Of a stretch of DNA of 64,000 bases, positions 1-14,438 are shown piece by piece; position 1 is the first letter of the stretch, and each line of letters opens with the position of its first letter. Under the pieces are notes generated by a model. It worked only from the letters and a program-made list of their open reading frames with translations. It was not told where the DNA came from and made no database searches. Origin of the DNA: Patagioenas fasciata (lineage: Eukaryota; Chordata; Aves; Columbiformes; Columbidae); NCBI RefSeq assembly GCF_037038585.1, contig NC_092520.1, positions 191,932,604-191,996,603 of the forward strand. Direction: 5' to 3'. The translations under genes were made by a program, and so were the position numbers.

Positions 1-592
1 AAGAAAAGGAAAAGTGACAGTGGATCCAACACATATTTATTCATTTTAGTATGCACTTTTGTTAAAACTTCAAAAGCTGGAGACAAAGACATTCCTCATT
101 CAACTACAGTCCCATACATCATGAGCTGTGATCGCAAGGCTGCATGTGTATTTCCATCCAAGAGCTTTGTTTCCTTCCAAACTTCTGGTGACACAGCTGC
201 CTCCTGAACAGTTCAACTAGCAAGCCCCCTTCAACAAAATATGAACAAGATAAGAACACCTAAGATGAGCACACCCTGGCAACGCAGCGAACTGGCATGG
301 CACAGCTTGTGTCTGTACTATTAAGTATCTTAATTTTCAGAGCAGAAATGTGTCCAAGGCATATGGGAATGAGGAACGGTATTTCCTAATAATCCCAAGG
401 AGAAGTATGGAAGATAATTGTGACCAGGGCTGTTCTCAAAATGCAGCAGTGTAGCATATTGGTAATAATGCCTAGAGAGCTCCTGGAGAAGGCGTACGTT
501 ACTCCTGTAGGTATGAAAACTTTTTATTTGCTTCATCTTCTATTCTGTACCTTGTGGCTGCCCTAATCAGCTGGTATAGGTATAGAAGAAAT
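1..592. other. Intergenic, no gene seen
   Basis: AT-rich single-copy-looking DNA. The only open frames are below 70 codons, with no recognisable protein or splice context. Confidence 0.6.
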
Positions 593-619
593 TAGATAGA
601 CAGATAGATGATCAATAGA

Positions 620-659
<40 letters not shown>

Positions 660-661
660 TG
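593..661. repeat. GATA/GACA compound microsatellite
   Basis: Tandem GATA units pass into tandem GACA units without a break. Compound GATA-GACA arrays are common in vertebrates and usually length-polymorphic. Confidence 0.95.
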
Positions 662-3600
662 GCATTGATCATAAGAGCATATTTTCTTTCCCAGAGCAGG
701 AGCTCAATTGTAATAAACCTAATTTAGAAACTCTTGAGGTTTGCCTGAGTTAGAACTGACTTTCCAGGCTGACAAACAAATGACAGTCAACATTTCTGAT
801 TCACATCTGTGCTGTGGGCTGGGAAAACCTGCAGCCCCAAGTCTTGTAATCCAGGGATAAACAGATTTTTGGACAGTTCAGATTTGGAGTTGTGGCTTGG
901 GATTCTCTATTGACCTGATTTGTTAGGGAAGTGAGATAATTTAGCTTCAGCATTTCTCTCTTGGGGTTCCTCTGCAGGTCAGAACACTATACAACCGCAG
1001 TAATGAAGTGTACATCTCAGCTTTTTCCCACTCTCTGAAGTGCAGCTCTCTTCCAGCTGGACAGCCAGCACCTACTGATACCTGTTCATGCTGCTTATTT
1101 CCAGGGCTCCCACAGGAGCTGACTGTAGAGTCAATTCTTTTTAACTTGAGCTCTGATTGAGGTGAAATAGGGAGCAGCTAATGACCTGTGTGAGGCACAC
1201 CACCCCATTCCCCTGCCTCTCCTCATTCAGCTGTTTTAATCAGCTATACCAGGGAAAAGCAATCCTCCTCTCATATTGTGCAGACAAGAAATTTTAAATA
1301 GCAAAGTTTAAGGTCAAACAGGCCCGTATGTCTACAGTGCCATTATTACTGACTTTTATGTTTGAGATCTTATACTCTACAAGGTTTAAAAAAATAAAAA
1401 GAAAAAAAAAAGGAAGATTGTATTTAAATTATTAAAGCCCTTGGCTGAGGTTTTCAAAGGAATGTACTCTGAGGCGGGAGAAAACTAGGAGCTGTATTCA
1501 CTTTAAATAATTCTAGTATTCCTATTAGGAAAGCTGTGAGTTTTTTGCTTCTCAGCTGCCTGAAGACATAGCAGAGTTTGAGAGGCTTTTAAATTCTGTT
1601 TTGGGCATTTATATTTACTCCTAAGGCAATGCCTACATAATATAATTGTTTGCAGTATCTTTGGTAGCAAGAGATGGTGAGAAAGTAATTAGAATTGTTC
1701 AGTAAGTCCAACAGGTTAACTGGTAGAAAGAGACTGAATAAAACCATCAGCAATTGCTGAAGAGGAGGAACAAGTGCTCCAGAAAGGAGCACAAATTCCT
1801 TGTGGTGAGTTGCCTCAGCCTCAGAGCAGGATTAGTGCCATTTCCCAGGACAACCAAACTATATGAGAATGAGAATAAGCAACAATGTGCATCACTTCAG
1901 AGAAATTTTTTCCTTAAAATGCTGCAGTTAAAAGAAATTCTACAATGTGCATTGCATAGGCATTCCATAGATTGACATGTTTTTCCCTATCTCAAAATAA
2001 TTTACATATATGTTTTGTGGAAGAAAAAGTGTAGCTTTCTAAGTGCTCTAGAACCTGATGTGGCTTCACTTCTGATTGAAGGCTTTGAGTATTACAAAAA
2101 TGTTATTAATTATGTTTGAGTTATCATTATTACTGCTGCTATTACTCTAATACCATATATTATCATACATTGTTGGATATTAATATTATAATAGCATAAG
2201 TATCAACAATAATAAATAGTAATAATATGAACAAAATTAATATAAATAATCCCAATATTAATAATAATATGCTCCAAATGTGAAATAACAACCAGATCAT
2301 CATCAATAAGAAAGAGCTTTATGCTCTAGAATTTAATCCTCAGAGTGGTGAACAGGGTCACAGGATTTCTAATGCTGACAAACTTCAAGCCACTTTCTGA
2401 GAATTACAATTTGAAGTGTATAAAACTCAAATCAAAATAATCTGATGTGGCATATTATAGCAGATGATATGCAGATGTCACCCTACAAAATACTGTTAGG
2501 AAATAAATGTATCTGTGTGATCAATCATAGGACATTTTTTTGTTAAGGTCTGTTTTCAGAATTAGAGCTTTTTAAACCATGGTTTGTTCTTCAAGATTGC
2601 TCTTAAAATTTGTGATAAGTTATCGATGCGGGGAAAATTTATATTTGCAATTATTTCCCTATTCAATGGCTTTCTCATGGAAAACATGTTGATTTGTACT
2701 CCATGAACCATTAAAAAAAATCAAAAATATGCATACTGATATATTTCTTGGTTGCAAATGCATATGCATCCAGTGTAGCTTTTGTCTGAAAATAACAGGT
2801 AATTTGATTAAGTGAATCAAATTTAGCAAAGTCTTCAGAAGTCAATATTCAGAATTTTTAAAGCACAGGATGATCTAGGTACAAAAAAATCTTGATACGC
2901 AAAAATATGTTAATAGACAATCCCTTTGTGCCACAGCTGATAGTGATCAGTTGTGACTCATGGGCCTGCATGGGCTGCTCTCCAGTCTGGAATGCTGCGA
3001 TTTCATTTTGAAAAATGTGGTCAGTAGAGCGCATGGGTTTCTGGTAGATCTTATGGGATGGAGGAACCCTTCTATCAGCATCTTCATTCTTGGCATAACA
3101 ACTGCTAAATATCAATGGGTTTAATCATTAAACTGCTGTACTTTTGTATGTAGTGCGCAATGCAGGTAGACTCATGAGGAATGTGTTCATCCTGGTAAAA
3201 GTTATTGCCTTGATCTTGCCTAATTAAAATGAGTGGCAGTTCTGCTGCTGTTTTTGTGAGGAATGCAATTTATTTATGAGATAAAAGTAAATAGTTCCCT
3301 AAACTGCATTTATGTCCTTCTACCACTATTGCTTATCTAACTGTAGTTTGTTTTCTACCTCATTAAAAAAAAAAAAAAAAAAAAAAGAAAGAACTTTGCT
3401 GCGGCAAGAAATTTCAGGAAGAGTGATTTTCATTAGATATAGCTCTCCTGCAGGGTTGGTTCTGCATCTGATATATTTAGATGCTACATGTTTCTCCTCT
3501 GCACAAAAGGACTAATACAAGAAAACAACCTGTTATTTTGTTGCATGATTAAGCTTTTCATTTATTAAAATATGAATTCTTTAGGATGTTGAATTTAATA

Positions 3601-4496
3601 TACAGTTTAGCAAATAATGGAAATGGGGACATTACAGTTCTGAAAGTGTACATGAGCTATAAAGTCATATCTACCGTCCAAACTACCAGCTTTTAATGTG
3701 TTAAAAGTAAGTATATCAGCATAATTATTGCTGTCTATTTCAGTTTTAATGAGGAAACAAACATAATAATACATTAGAAGAAACAAGGCTGACAGGTGTA
3801 TTAACAAATGTGCTTGTAGAGAAACAGATGCAATTTTATTTTCAGCAGGGAGTTAGAATAACAAAAATAACTTAAAATTAAGAAATACATAGAATCAAAC
3901 ATTTTTAAGCAATATTCAAATATCTTAAAACAAGACTTTCACCTGTCTGAGACCATTAAGAGTATCTACAGTACAAAATATTTTATGGCTTTTTTAAATT
4001 TCATTCTTGATAACTATTAAATACACCATTCAAAAGGAAAACATCCTGTGCAGTACAGCAGCCAGCCAAACAGTATTGAAAAGCAAATGAGAGCAGTTCT
4101 TCTCTGCCAAAAAAATGTGTGATTTTTTCTGTGCATCAACCAATTTATGACAGACCAAAGGATCGGCATATAGTCAGGGCATCAGATATTCCAGGTCTTT
4201 TGCTTAACAGTACAGGAACTGCAGAAGACACCTGCATGATCATATTTCAAGACAACAGGTAAGATTTGGATTGAACATGCATGGTCTTCAGTGTTGGAGA
4301 CAGGTTGTAAATAGAAAGGGAATGTTCTGCAGCTTTAGCTCACAGGACAGGAGGCTGTTAGCACTTAGGTATGTCCCTGGGCTACCTTGCAAATAACGAT
4401 TGTGCGTGACACCTACTAAATCTCCCAAATTTTTACCTACTCCTGTAGGACATACATTTAAGAGGAATTTGATCTCTGTTTACTTCACAAAATAGT
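662..4496. other. Intergenic, AT-rich
   Basis: No supported gene. It holds a very AT-rich stretch made largely of ATT/AAT words at about 2100-2280, and a poly-A run of about 23 bases at 3364-3386. Open frames are short and lack homology that I recognise. Confidence 0.6.
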
Positions 4497-4683
4497 TGTC
4501 CTGGTTTCAGCTTGGATACAGTTGGTTTTCTTCCTAGTAGCTATATGCTGTGTTTCAGTTTAGTATGAGAAGAATGTTAATAACACATTGATGTTTAGTT
4601 GTTGCTAAGCAGTCAAGGACTTTTTAGCTTCTCATACTGGTCTGCCACCTAGTAGGCTGGAGTGCTGGGGCTAAACCATGACA
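4497..4683 (+). mobile_element. Short solo LTR (ERVL-like), internally deleted
   Basis: The element begins TGTCCTGGTTTCAGC and ends with GGGGCTAAACCATGACA, the two ends of an LTR family abundant in birds. It is flanked by a perfect 5-bp direct repeat, ATAGT, at 4492-4496 and 4684-4688; this is a target-site duplication of the size expected for ERVL-type elements. At 187 bp it lacks most of the middle of the longer copy at 14439-15014, including the AT-repeat and U5-like part. No internal viral genes are present, so it is a solo LTR left by recombination. Family naming is from memory and not checked against a library. Confidence 0.85.
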
Positions 4684-7600
4684 ATAGTTCAGCATAGATC
4701 TTCCAAGACAGATGAGTGCAAAAGATGCTTCATCACCAAAGAATGTAAATACATTCAATTATTGGAAGCACAATCAGAAAAGTTGTAGACATGCATGTAA
4801 ATAGTTTCTTCCAGTCCTTTTACTCATTAACAGGAATTTGATCAACTGAATCTCTACAGCTCATTTGTTATGTTCAATAAAAGAAAAAAGATGAAGAAAC
4901 ATATTTTTGAAGTAAAAAGCCAAAGTTTTCAGCCAGAGATTTTCCCTTTATATCCTACAGTGTTCAAATCTGGATGCACAGAAAAATTGTGAGTCTGTAG
5001 ACAAAATTTTTTGTGAGAGTCAAAAAGATACGTGTCATTTGTATGGTCAACCAAAGTCTTTCTTTTTCATAATGTGTTTTACTTCTCTTTATTATGGCTA
5101 CTTAGGGAATTTTTTAAAATCACCTAGACAGATTTAATAAATTCTACAAAAAAATCTAAAGACCCATATTGTTTAAAGAGTACAGTGAGTAAATTATATA
5201 TTTTGTTAAAGAGAACCAAAGCATTCATAGTGTCTGCAGTTTGAAGAGACTTTTGGTGACCTCAGCAATTTCTATGCAGATACTAGCTATGACCTTTTAA
5301 AGAGAAGTCTTTCACTGAAAAGTTGTCTTGGAAGAAAATAGAATACATAAGACTTCAAGGAAAGACTCTGTTTACTTTTTCTTAAATAGCCTTTTAAATC
5401 TAATTCTGAAAGCAACAAAACTTATGTGACTGTGCTTCAATATGTGTACCTGTCCACGTCGTATTCACTCCTTCCAATAGCCAATGTTTCATCCTTTAAT
5501 CCACCTAATAAATTCATTCGAATTTGACAGAGCGACAAAGCCCTGAAAATAAGTTGTAAATGGGAGTGATCTTATTGATTGTGGCTGATAAAGTGGCTGT
5601 CATGTGAGTTCATCTTATTAGACACTAGAGAATCTACATTGGTTAGGTGACCTAATAAATGTTCTCCTCACAGGAGAAGCTTCAGCTGGAGTTTGCAATC
5701 AGAAGGGACCTCTGTGGTTTACACTGCTATTTATTTTTGTTTTTTACCTGCGCATTGGCTTGTCTCTCTCAGTGGCCACTACTGGCACTCCAGGGTCCTT
5801 GGCCATTCCTGGTCATCTGCTTTATCCCATAGGAACAGTTTTAGAGTCTTCCTCTCCCACCATTCAACTTCAGCAGATTGTCATGGTATCCTTACTTAGA
5901 TAAGGTGGCAAGTAGCAAAAATAGCAATTAAGTGCTGTGTAACCAATGGGATGAAGTCATTCCAAAGTTCGATCATGTATTCATGACTCTCTGATACACT
6001 TGTAGTTTTCTTAGACACCATACTAGGTGTTTTTCTCTTGTATCAAGTATTGTTGAATTAACTTGTCGCTTTTGCAGATCCATTTACTAGAGTCACTATC
6101 AGCATTATGTCTTTGATTCATGCATTTGGTCACATAGAACTTATGTTTGGAGATTTCCTGTCCTGTTTTCTGTATCTTCCCTTCTACGGCTACTTTAAAT
6201 CAGATGTCATATGGGAAAACTACAGTGATCCTGTTTAGACACAAGGATTGTTCAGCTACCTAATTCAGTCACCTTCTTTACACCCCACCATTTCAGCTGC
6301 ACCATGCAGACATTTAGGATTCCTGTCTTCATTTTCACATAACCTACTTCAACCATAAATCTTGAGCATATCTTTGTATATTTTGCTCTAGTCTAACTAT
6401 GTATAAGCCATCTATGTATGTCTAGCAGTTTAAAAATCAAGGAGTGTAAGAATCTTTCAAGTCTGTGCTGAGGTATAATAGCTGGTTATATTAGTAGCAC
6501 TGTGCATGGTGTTCACACACAGTAGCTTGACACATGTGATTCTAAATTTAAAGAGGCACATCATGACTAAATTTGTGTCCAAGCATGAAAACTTCATGAA
6601 GAAGTACCATCAAGAAAATAAAAAAACAAACACAAAAAGTTGGAAGGTTTTTGTTGAAAGCTATGTGAAACAGCTGGATGAATTCTTAGCCCCTGCCATG
6701 CCTTTAGTATAGCTTTCAAAAGGATTCAGAGTATTTTCTGATGTGTTTAATGAGATATCCATCAAACAACTATGAATTATTACCAACAGGGACTCTCCAT
6801 CTCTGTTTCACTCTTATGATATCAACATGAAGATATCTGAAGACTGATTAGATGAAATCACAGAGGTTTGTGGAGCCTGGAAACATTGTTTACATACTGC
6901 TATCTATAATTCTGTTGTGATCTCTAGAGTCATTAATCAATATGGAACCATTTTCTGGGGTCAGACAACTCAGATCTTTCTGATATTTTCAAGTAGCAGC
7001 CCCCTCTCTTGCAGTTTAATAGCAGGAAATGGTGAGATAAATACAGATGACTGAAAAAGCACAGAGCTAGAACTCTTGTATGGGAAGTGAAGCAGAAGAA
7101 ATTAAACACATAACTGAAGGTTGCTTTTATTTGGGCCACTTTTGCAGTACATGCATAATAAATAAGACATTTTTTAAAATTACTGCTATGTAAATTTGTT
7201 ATAAATTTATATATACACATTTCTTTTATAAGCATTCAAAGGCATTTGCAGCCACTGGCAATCAGCGCCTTTGCAAGGAATGAAAATGAAACATGTTGGA
7301 ATAAGTGCCATCCTGTGACACACAAGATGACACCTTGTATGACACACATTCCTGTGGAAACTGATGCTTAAAAATGTTTATTGATATTTTTAAGAGCTGC
7401 AGTTCTTTTATTTTCATTGTCAAGACTAAGACACAGTAGTGACCTGTTGAAACGTACTGCTGCATATTTCACTAGACATCAACACATAATTCAGGCATAA
7501 AAAAATGATAGTCTCTCCTCACCATTCATCAAAGAGAGAGTGTTTCAACAGTGTGGTAATGCTTCATACCATAAAAATATCACTACAGTGATAAAAAATA

Positions 7601-7853
7601 CTATACTATACTTTTATGATCCTTTTTGTCTGCCTTTTCCCTGTTCTAGTCATGCTATCAATCCAAAAAAAAGAGTTAATTGTATTGTGAATTACTATCG
7701 AAGGCATGCAACCAAGAAAAGTTTCACACCCATAATAAAATACAAGGGCATGGACATATTCCTTCACCTTCAGAGGTTGCCAAGGAACAGAAAGAATTCC
7801 TTATTGTGGCACTAATTTTTCAGCACACCTATGTGTGGCAAACATCATCTCTT
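4684..7853. other. Intergenic, no gene seen
   Basis: AT-rich DNA with short open frames only, the longest about 100 codons (6933-7235, minus) and without recognisable features. No repeats stand out. Confidence 0.55.
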
Positions 7854-8740
7854 AGAATAGAATCGTAGAATCACAGAATCATTTCAGTTGGAAGAGATCT
7901 TCAGGATCATTGAGTCCAACCATAACCTAGCCTAACCTAACTCTAGCACTAAACAATGTCCCTAAGAACCTCATCCAAATGCCTTTTAAACACCTCCAGA
8001 GATGGTGACACCACCACTCCCCTGGGCATCCTGTTTCAATGCCTGACAACCCTTTCTGTGAAGAATTTTTACAAATATACAATCTAAACCTCCTTTCAGG
8101 TAGTTGTAGACAGCAGTAAGGTCTCCCCTCAGTCTCCTTTTCTCCAGACTAAACAGCACCAGTTCTCTCAACTGCTCCTCATAACACTTGTGCTCCAGGT
8201 CGCTCACCAGCATTGTCACCCTCCTCTGCACTCTCTCTAGTATTTTGATGTCCTTCTTATGATGAGAGGCCCAAATCGGAACATAGTATTCAAGGTGGGA
8301 CCTCACCAGCAATGAGCACAGTGGCACAATCGCTTCTCTAGCCCTGCTGGCCACACTATTCCTGATACAAGCTGATACCAGCCAGGATGCTGTTGGCCTT
8401 TTTGGCCACCTGGGCACATTGCTGGCTCATATTCAGCTGGCTCTTGACCAACACTCTCAGGTCCTTTTCCACCAGGCAGCTTTCCAACCACTCTTCCCTG
8501 AGCCTGTAGCACTGCCTGGGGTGGTTATGATCCAAGCAAAGGACCCGGCACTTGGCCTTGTTGAACCTCATACAATTGGCCTCAGCCCAATGACCCAGCC
8601 TGTTCAGATCCCTCTGTATGACCTTCCTAACCTCCAATAGATCAACACTCTCACTCAACTTGGTGCCATCTGCAAACTTACTAAGGGCACATTCCCTCAT
8701 CCAGATCATTGATAAAGAGATTAAACAGAAGCCAGCCAAA
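7854..8740 (-). mobile_element. CR1 LINE, 5'-truncated and decayed
   Basis: Read on the minus strand, this is the 3' end of a CR1 non-LTR retrotransposon. The window-left edge has the degenerate octamer repeats of a CR1 tail (AGAATCACAGAATCAT on the plus strand). Two overlapping minus frames (8356-8739 and 7986-8417) encode adjoining pieces of the reverse-transcriptase C-terminus. These include FADGTKL (the FADDTKL catalytic motif with D changed to G), a KCRVL-like block, an [16 protein letters not shown] block and a [22 protein letters not shown] block. The frame changes between blocks and the altered catalytic residue show a dead copy. It is older than the CR1 at 62932-64000. Confidence 0.93.
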
Positions 8741-11700
8741 CAGAGGAATTAATTGCATGAATGCAGGTTTCCTCTCTATTTAAATGAAAGCCAAAATCAC
8801 ATCTATTGAGTGCTTTTTGTAAGTGAAGGGGGGAAAGGGCAGGCAGTGAACTCTCTATCATTTCATAGCTTTCCTGCTCGATGAATGATAAAAAAACCTG
8901 AACCTCAGTTCCTTGCTATCAGGCTACAAAATTATGCACTTTATGTTCACTGAGTGTGCCAACAGTGTCTTTGTAGACTGTGAAGGAATGAAATCTGGTT
9001 CCTAAGACACCCGATGTGGATGTGCCCACATTCTTACTGTTCAAAGCCAGCAGGTCCTGAAGAAATCTGACTTCAGCCACACTCTCTGTGGGCCCAGAAG
9101 AAAACTAGCCTGCATTAGGAGGGAACTAGTTCACTCCACAGTAGAGACTGTGAATAGAGTGGTTTAAGCATGGCATGGTGACCAGAAAACTGGCAGCTAT
9201 GCAGCAAAACAGATACAAAAGTGAAATGACAGAATAGAGGCATTTAGTAGATTTTCATACCAAGTACTAGCTTCAAAAGTGAGAATGTGAAATTTCCCTA
9301 GTTAATTGTTTAGGTCAGTCACCTGATGTTTAGGGGCAAGTCTCTTCCTCAAAACAGGACAAGTAGCAAATACAAATCCACATCTCAAAGACTAGTCATT
9401 ACATTCATGGATATTGTGGGGTAACATTTTGGTTTTCTCTCCAATGCATACCAGAGGATATGTACACTTACCTCTTGAGATGTTTTCAAATGACAAGCTT
9501 CTTGCATAAAAAGGCACCTGCATGACCAGGTATAAGCATTTTTAAACAGAAAGACAGGAGTTGTAATATTCAGTGATGCAAAAGAACCTGTATGGACTTT
9601 GCCCAAGGCAATATCTTTGACCTAGATTTGTTGCCTTTGCTTTTTAGACAAATTATGGTTTAATATTCAGCAGCTCTTTCATGCTGAGTTGTTAGCTGGG
9701 GACAGTATCACCTATAAATAACTTCAAATAAATAAGCACAACCAGATAGGAATGACAGTGGTTGAATGGAAATGGGATATATTTGAACTGCAGAAATAAA
9801 AAAAATGAGGTATCTACCTAGTAGCTCTGCTGTAGGGATTTAATACCTTGCAATGACTGATGCCATGATAGACCTGAGCTGACAATTTTCTGTCAGGTAG
9901 ATATTAGTCTGACTTAAATTATTCCAGACTAATAAGCACATTCATATTGTGTTGCTCATTTATCTATGTCTACAGGTTTACAGAAAAAGGAAAGAACAAA
10001 ATTATTAAAAGGTGAAGCCAAAATACTTATCCAAGTAGTTCCTTTCAGTTGGAAGAATACCTTCTCCTGTTGGTTTTTGCTTTAGAAAATAATCGTTGTA
10101 ATCAGTAATTTAAATGCCAGCCTCCATTATATATCATTGGCACTATACCTTTGTAGTTTTGAGGCCAAAGAGATAAACAGCTGTGGCAAATGAATCCAAG
10201 CAGCTAGCCTTGTAGCTCATCATGGGGAAGAAATGGATTGTGGCAAGGCATCTGTAAAATTTCCCTAAGGCCATCGTGATACAGTAGCTTAAAAATGACA
10301 TATAGTTTTGCGGTGATCATTTAGATTGGGTTAACAGAAAGATCGTTCATTGTAACAATGAGAACAACAAATGCAAACCAAAAAATACTGTAGCTTCAGC
10401 AGAAACACACTTTCTTAAATTGCATTTGGTCACCCCCCACAGAGAGGAGAGAAAACCTTTTAGCACTTTTAAAAGTGAGTGACAAACAGCCCTGTCGAGA
10501 GCCAAGGGCTTCAGAGGCAGGGGCAATGTGTGAAAAAACCCACACCAGCCCAGCCAGTGGTCCCAGTTCCCTGCCCTGCTGTTCCTTTGTGCTGAGGAAG
10601 ATGATGCTTTTATGATGCAAATGAAGATCGACTGAAAACAACTGCACCGATCTTTCTCCTGACCACCTGCACCATTTTTCCTCCTCTGAGACCTGAGATC
10701 TCACTGATGGAAAATGTATTCAATTTAACTATGGCTGCTTTTGGTGACTATGACAAGGCTCCTGCTTCTCTGCAGAGATCTCCTGTATAAATCAGTATAG
10801 CCTAAGGAGATTAGAGGACTCAAAGACAAAGAGGATTGAGTGCCTATTTCCACCAAGGCCCTAACACATCTGAAGTATAGCAACTGCAGAATTACTCTGT
10901 TTGTTCACTAAGAACTGTTTCCTTTCTTTTCCTCAAAATAAATCTCCATGGGCTAGGGGGGCTGGACTTGATCCTGAGGAGGGAGCCCTAACGGTGATGC
11001 AGATCGAATGCACAATATTTACCTTTCTATGGTTTAGCAGATTGATACCATAGAAACACAATATTTCTCATTCTAACATGAGCGCTTTCCTGTACCTGCA
11101 TGCAACATTGCCGCCAGCAGGAGCTGGAAGCCTGTGCTGCCAGGAAAAGGTGTGCAGTGCAACACCCAGGGATTGCAACAGGGGTTTTGTCATCACAAAG
11201 AAAACAGATCTCAATATCAAGATGTGGTTGCAGCCACTTAGACACTCTGCAAAGGGCTTCTGTTGCTGATACTTTAGTACCTGAAGGGTCTTTTACATCA
11301 GAACAATCCCAGAGTAATACACCTGCAGTGTACACTCATACACCTGAGATCAGCCTCTGGTTCTAAGCCATGGGTGCTGAAACGTATTATTAGCATAAAT
11401 TATAGTTTAAATGTAGCAAATTTTACCTTTAAGAGAGGATATTTAGCAGACTATACAATATGTAATGTTCTAAAAAGAATAAATGCCTCTGATGAATTTA
11501 TATTAACTTGCTAGGGCTTTTTTGCTACTTCCCAGATGTTGCCTTTCAGCAATCTCCTATAGCAGACTGAAGAAAAGGTACTGTTGAATTTCATAGTAAA
11601 AATAAATGTTGAAAGTAGAAAACAATTATACATAGAAAATGGGTGAAAAAAAAAAAAATCAGCACTATCTTTAGTTGGTAGTTTTAAAGTCAGAAGGAAT

Positions 11701-14438
11701 ACTTTGTCTAAATGACAATGATGTGTCATCCTGAGATCACAGAAGAGACATACGCTAAATGGAGCAACGTGCATTTGTAAGAGGATTGACTGCAGGAGGA
11801 GGAGGAAACACTGACAGAGTTCCAGCTGAGGAAGGAACTATTGGTAGTTATCTTGTACTGTCATCAAAACCTATGTGTAAATACCTAGTGGTGAGCTTAT
11901 GGATGCTCAGGTTAGAAAACTATTCAGCTTCAGAAATTGAGTGTGAAAGAGATCCAATCTTCCATTAAGTTATTCCAACGTAGCCTGAGCCAACTCCATT
12001 TAAATAACTAGGTTTATTCGAACATGTACCAGCAAAATTATGAAAGGTTTATTGAGGTTATAGGGTTGCTGTTTTCTCAATTAGTATAACTAACCTTAGA
12101 AGTAAATGGAAGTGCAGGAGTCTCCATCTTGACTACACAATTAGATCTGCTTCTGCTATGCAAAACTGAAGTAGGACTTCTACACTGAACTAACTGGATG
12201 AAATGGTGTGAGCTCATTACACAAGAATTAGCCTTCTTTATTGCTTTTCTGTCCTTAGGTCTTTCTATCACTGAATGTTTAGTTCTAAGGTAAAGGAAGA
12301 GACATTGCATTTTCCTATATAACACACATTAAATTAGTTAGCAGATATCTTATAGCTTATATAAAAAAGTTCAAACCTTGTCTCAAATTAATTTTTCTTC
12401 TTAATTTGAATAAAGAAGTTTTCTGTAGAGGCAAACATTAATCTTACCTCATAATGCCTTTCCTGAGCTAGTGATTGTTAGGAATGTGTCAAGATGGAAT
12501 TAGTTTTGCGGCTAAGGAATCTCTTCTTTTGATACGTTTGGATTGACACTAATATTTGGTTTAGATGCTGGAATTAATAGAACAGTTCTTCTCCTCTGGC
12601 AGGGCCAAAAGCTTGACAGCCTGACAGTGGATCTGGGGTAGAGCAGGTCAGGTAAGCTCTGATGAAAAAGACCTTGGTGTTTCAAATGCTACTCTGCTGA
12701 ACACTGAGTATTTCATTTAAAATACTTCATATTTTAATTTTCACTGTATTTGAGATTAGTTCCAAGGGATTCCCATCTGTGTTTTTGACAGGTCCATCCC
12801 AAGGCAGAGTTTTGCAGCTGGCTACTGAATGGAAGCAGAGAAGCCCACAGTAATGCTCATTTTACCAGCCTCCATGTTCTGACAGCTCCTGTTTTACTGG
12901 CAGGCTGCTTTCTCTTCTGACTTTTATGTTGAGTTATTTTCAGCTAAGACCCAAACCGCATCAAGGTCTGATTAAACAGGGGTCACTGTGAGGTGTATAG
13001 AGGACAACACAAATAATTAAAATTCTCCAGGTGACAAGAAAAACAAAGATGAAGAATAGCATGAAGGAAGATGACAAAGGAAAATAAAACAAACAGAAAA
13101 GAAGAACAAGAAATTTTAGGAATTCTTAAAAAGTAATATTGTGATTGACAGTAGAACAAATATTAATCTCTAACCAGGGAGTGGTGCATTGAAAGTAGAA
13201 AGAGGTAGATTTTGGGTGTTTTTTCACTTGTTAGACTGCCCTCTGACAGATTCAATGTAAACCCACAATTTTGCATTCTTTTATATGATTTGCAGTGTTC
13301 AAATCTCTATAGAGTGAACTTGTTGACATGGACATATTTGCAAATTCTGATTTATGCTGCAGTGGTACTTCAGGAGGAAGAAGATATCCAAAGCTAAGTC
13401 CTCAAACCTCAAAGAGTTAATTATGTCTTTATTGCTCTCCTTTTATTTAGCAAAAAAAAAAAAAGTTAAAAAAAGTCAAGCCCTGCAGGCAGTGGAACCT
13501 TCAGGATCTGAATGCATACAGTGCTGCCTTGTGCAGGATGAGGACAGCCTGAAAGAGGCACTGAGAAGGCACGAACTCCCCCATTCATCTGCAACCAGGC
13601 TCTGCTGGAGTAAATGCTAATATTGTTAACCCTTTCAACACCAAGTGAAGACCAGGAAAATGAGGCTAACCTGCATGCTCTTCATGCTCTGTTTATCAGA
13701 ATGGACTTAGCACTTGAAAAGGACTGTGTGTTTGGGGGAAAAAAAAAAATCAAATAGTCTCTCTGGAATTTTGGGGCTCCTTTACCAGGGCCACTCGTTT
13801 CACCCCGGGCAGCAGTGTGGAGGTCTATATCAGAGTCAAGGATTTGATGTCCAAACTGTTTTAACCCTGGGAAGCTAACAAACAGTTACAATTAGAGAAT
13901 TCTATCCCAACAAGTGTAAGCCTAGCTAATTCACATCTGAGCCTCTCTTCCTTTCTTCCTCTTATGTTGTCAAAAGCCAAAAGCAAGTCTACCTCCATAT
14001 CAAACAAGGATGTCTTCAGGAAGAATGGCTATCCTTCAAGCTTTTTTAAAAGCAGTGGTATGCAGATCTCTCAAACCTAGCTCCAGCATTTGACAGACAT
14101 GTCACCAAATTATCATCAACTACCAGGAAGCTGTATGCAGATGTACTGCAGCTTCATTTGGTAGCATTGCCAATGGAAGGACATTGCCATGTCCTTTCAA
14201 CATGCAGATACAGCTTCAAAGAGTTCCATCCGTATGTGGGCATATATCATAGAATGGTCGACAACTAATCTTAACCTCCAGCTTAATCATATAAACCTTA
14301 ACCTAAGCTCATGACTGATGTCTGCAAAATGAAACCCTGAATGAGAAATACTTAGAGGTCATGAAGGCATCTAATTATCTGCAAGAGGATCCTTTCTACA
14401 TGGAAGCAGAGATTCAGTAAAGAATCAGTACACAAAAT
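8741..14438. other. Intergenic, no gene seen
   Basis: Mostly AT-rich, with poly-A runs near 11648, 13450 and 13740. Open frames up to about 100 codons (for example 10396-10704 minus, 11027-11335 minus) overlap frames on the other strand and carry no domain I recognise. Confidence 0.55.
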
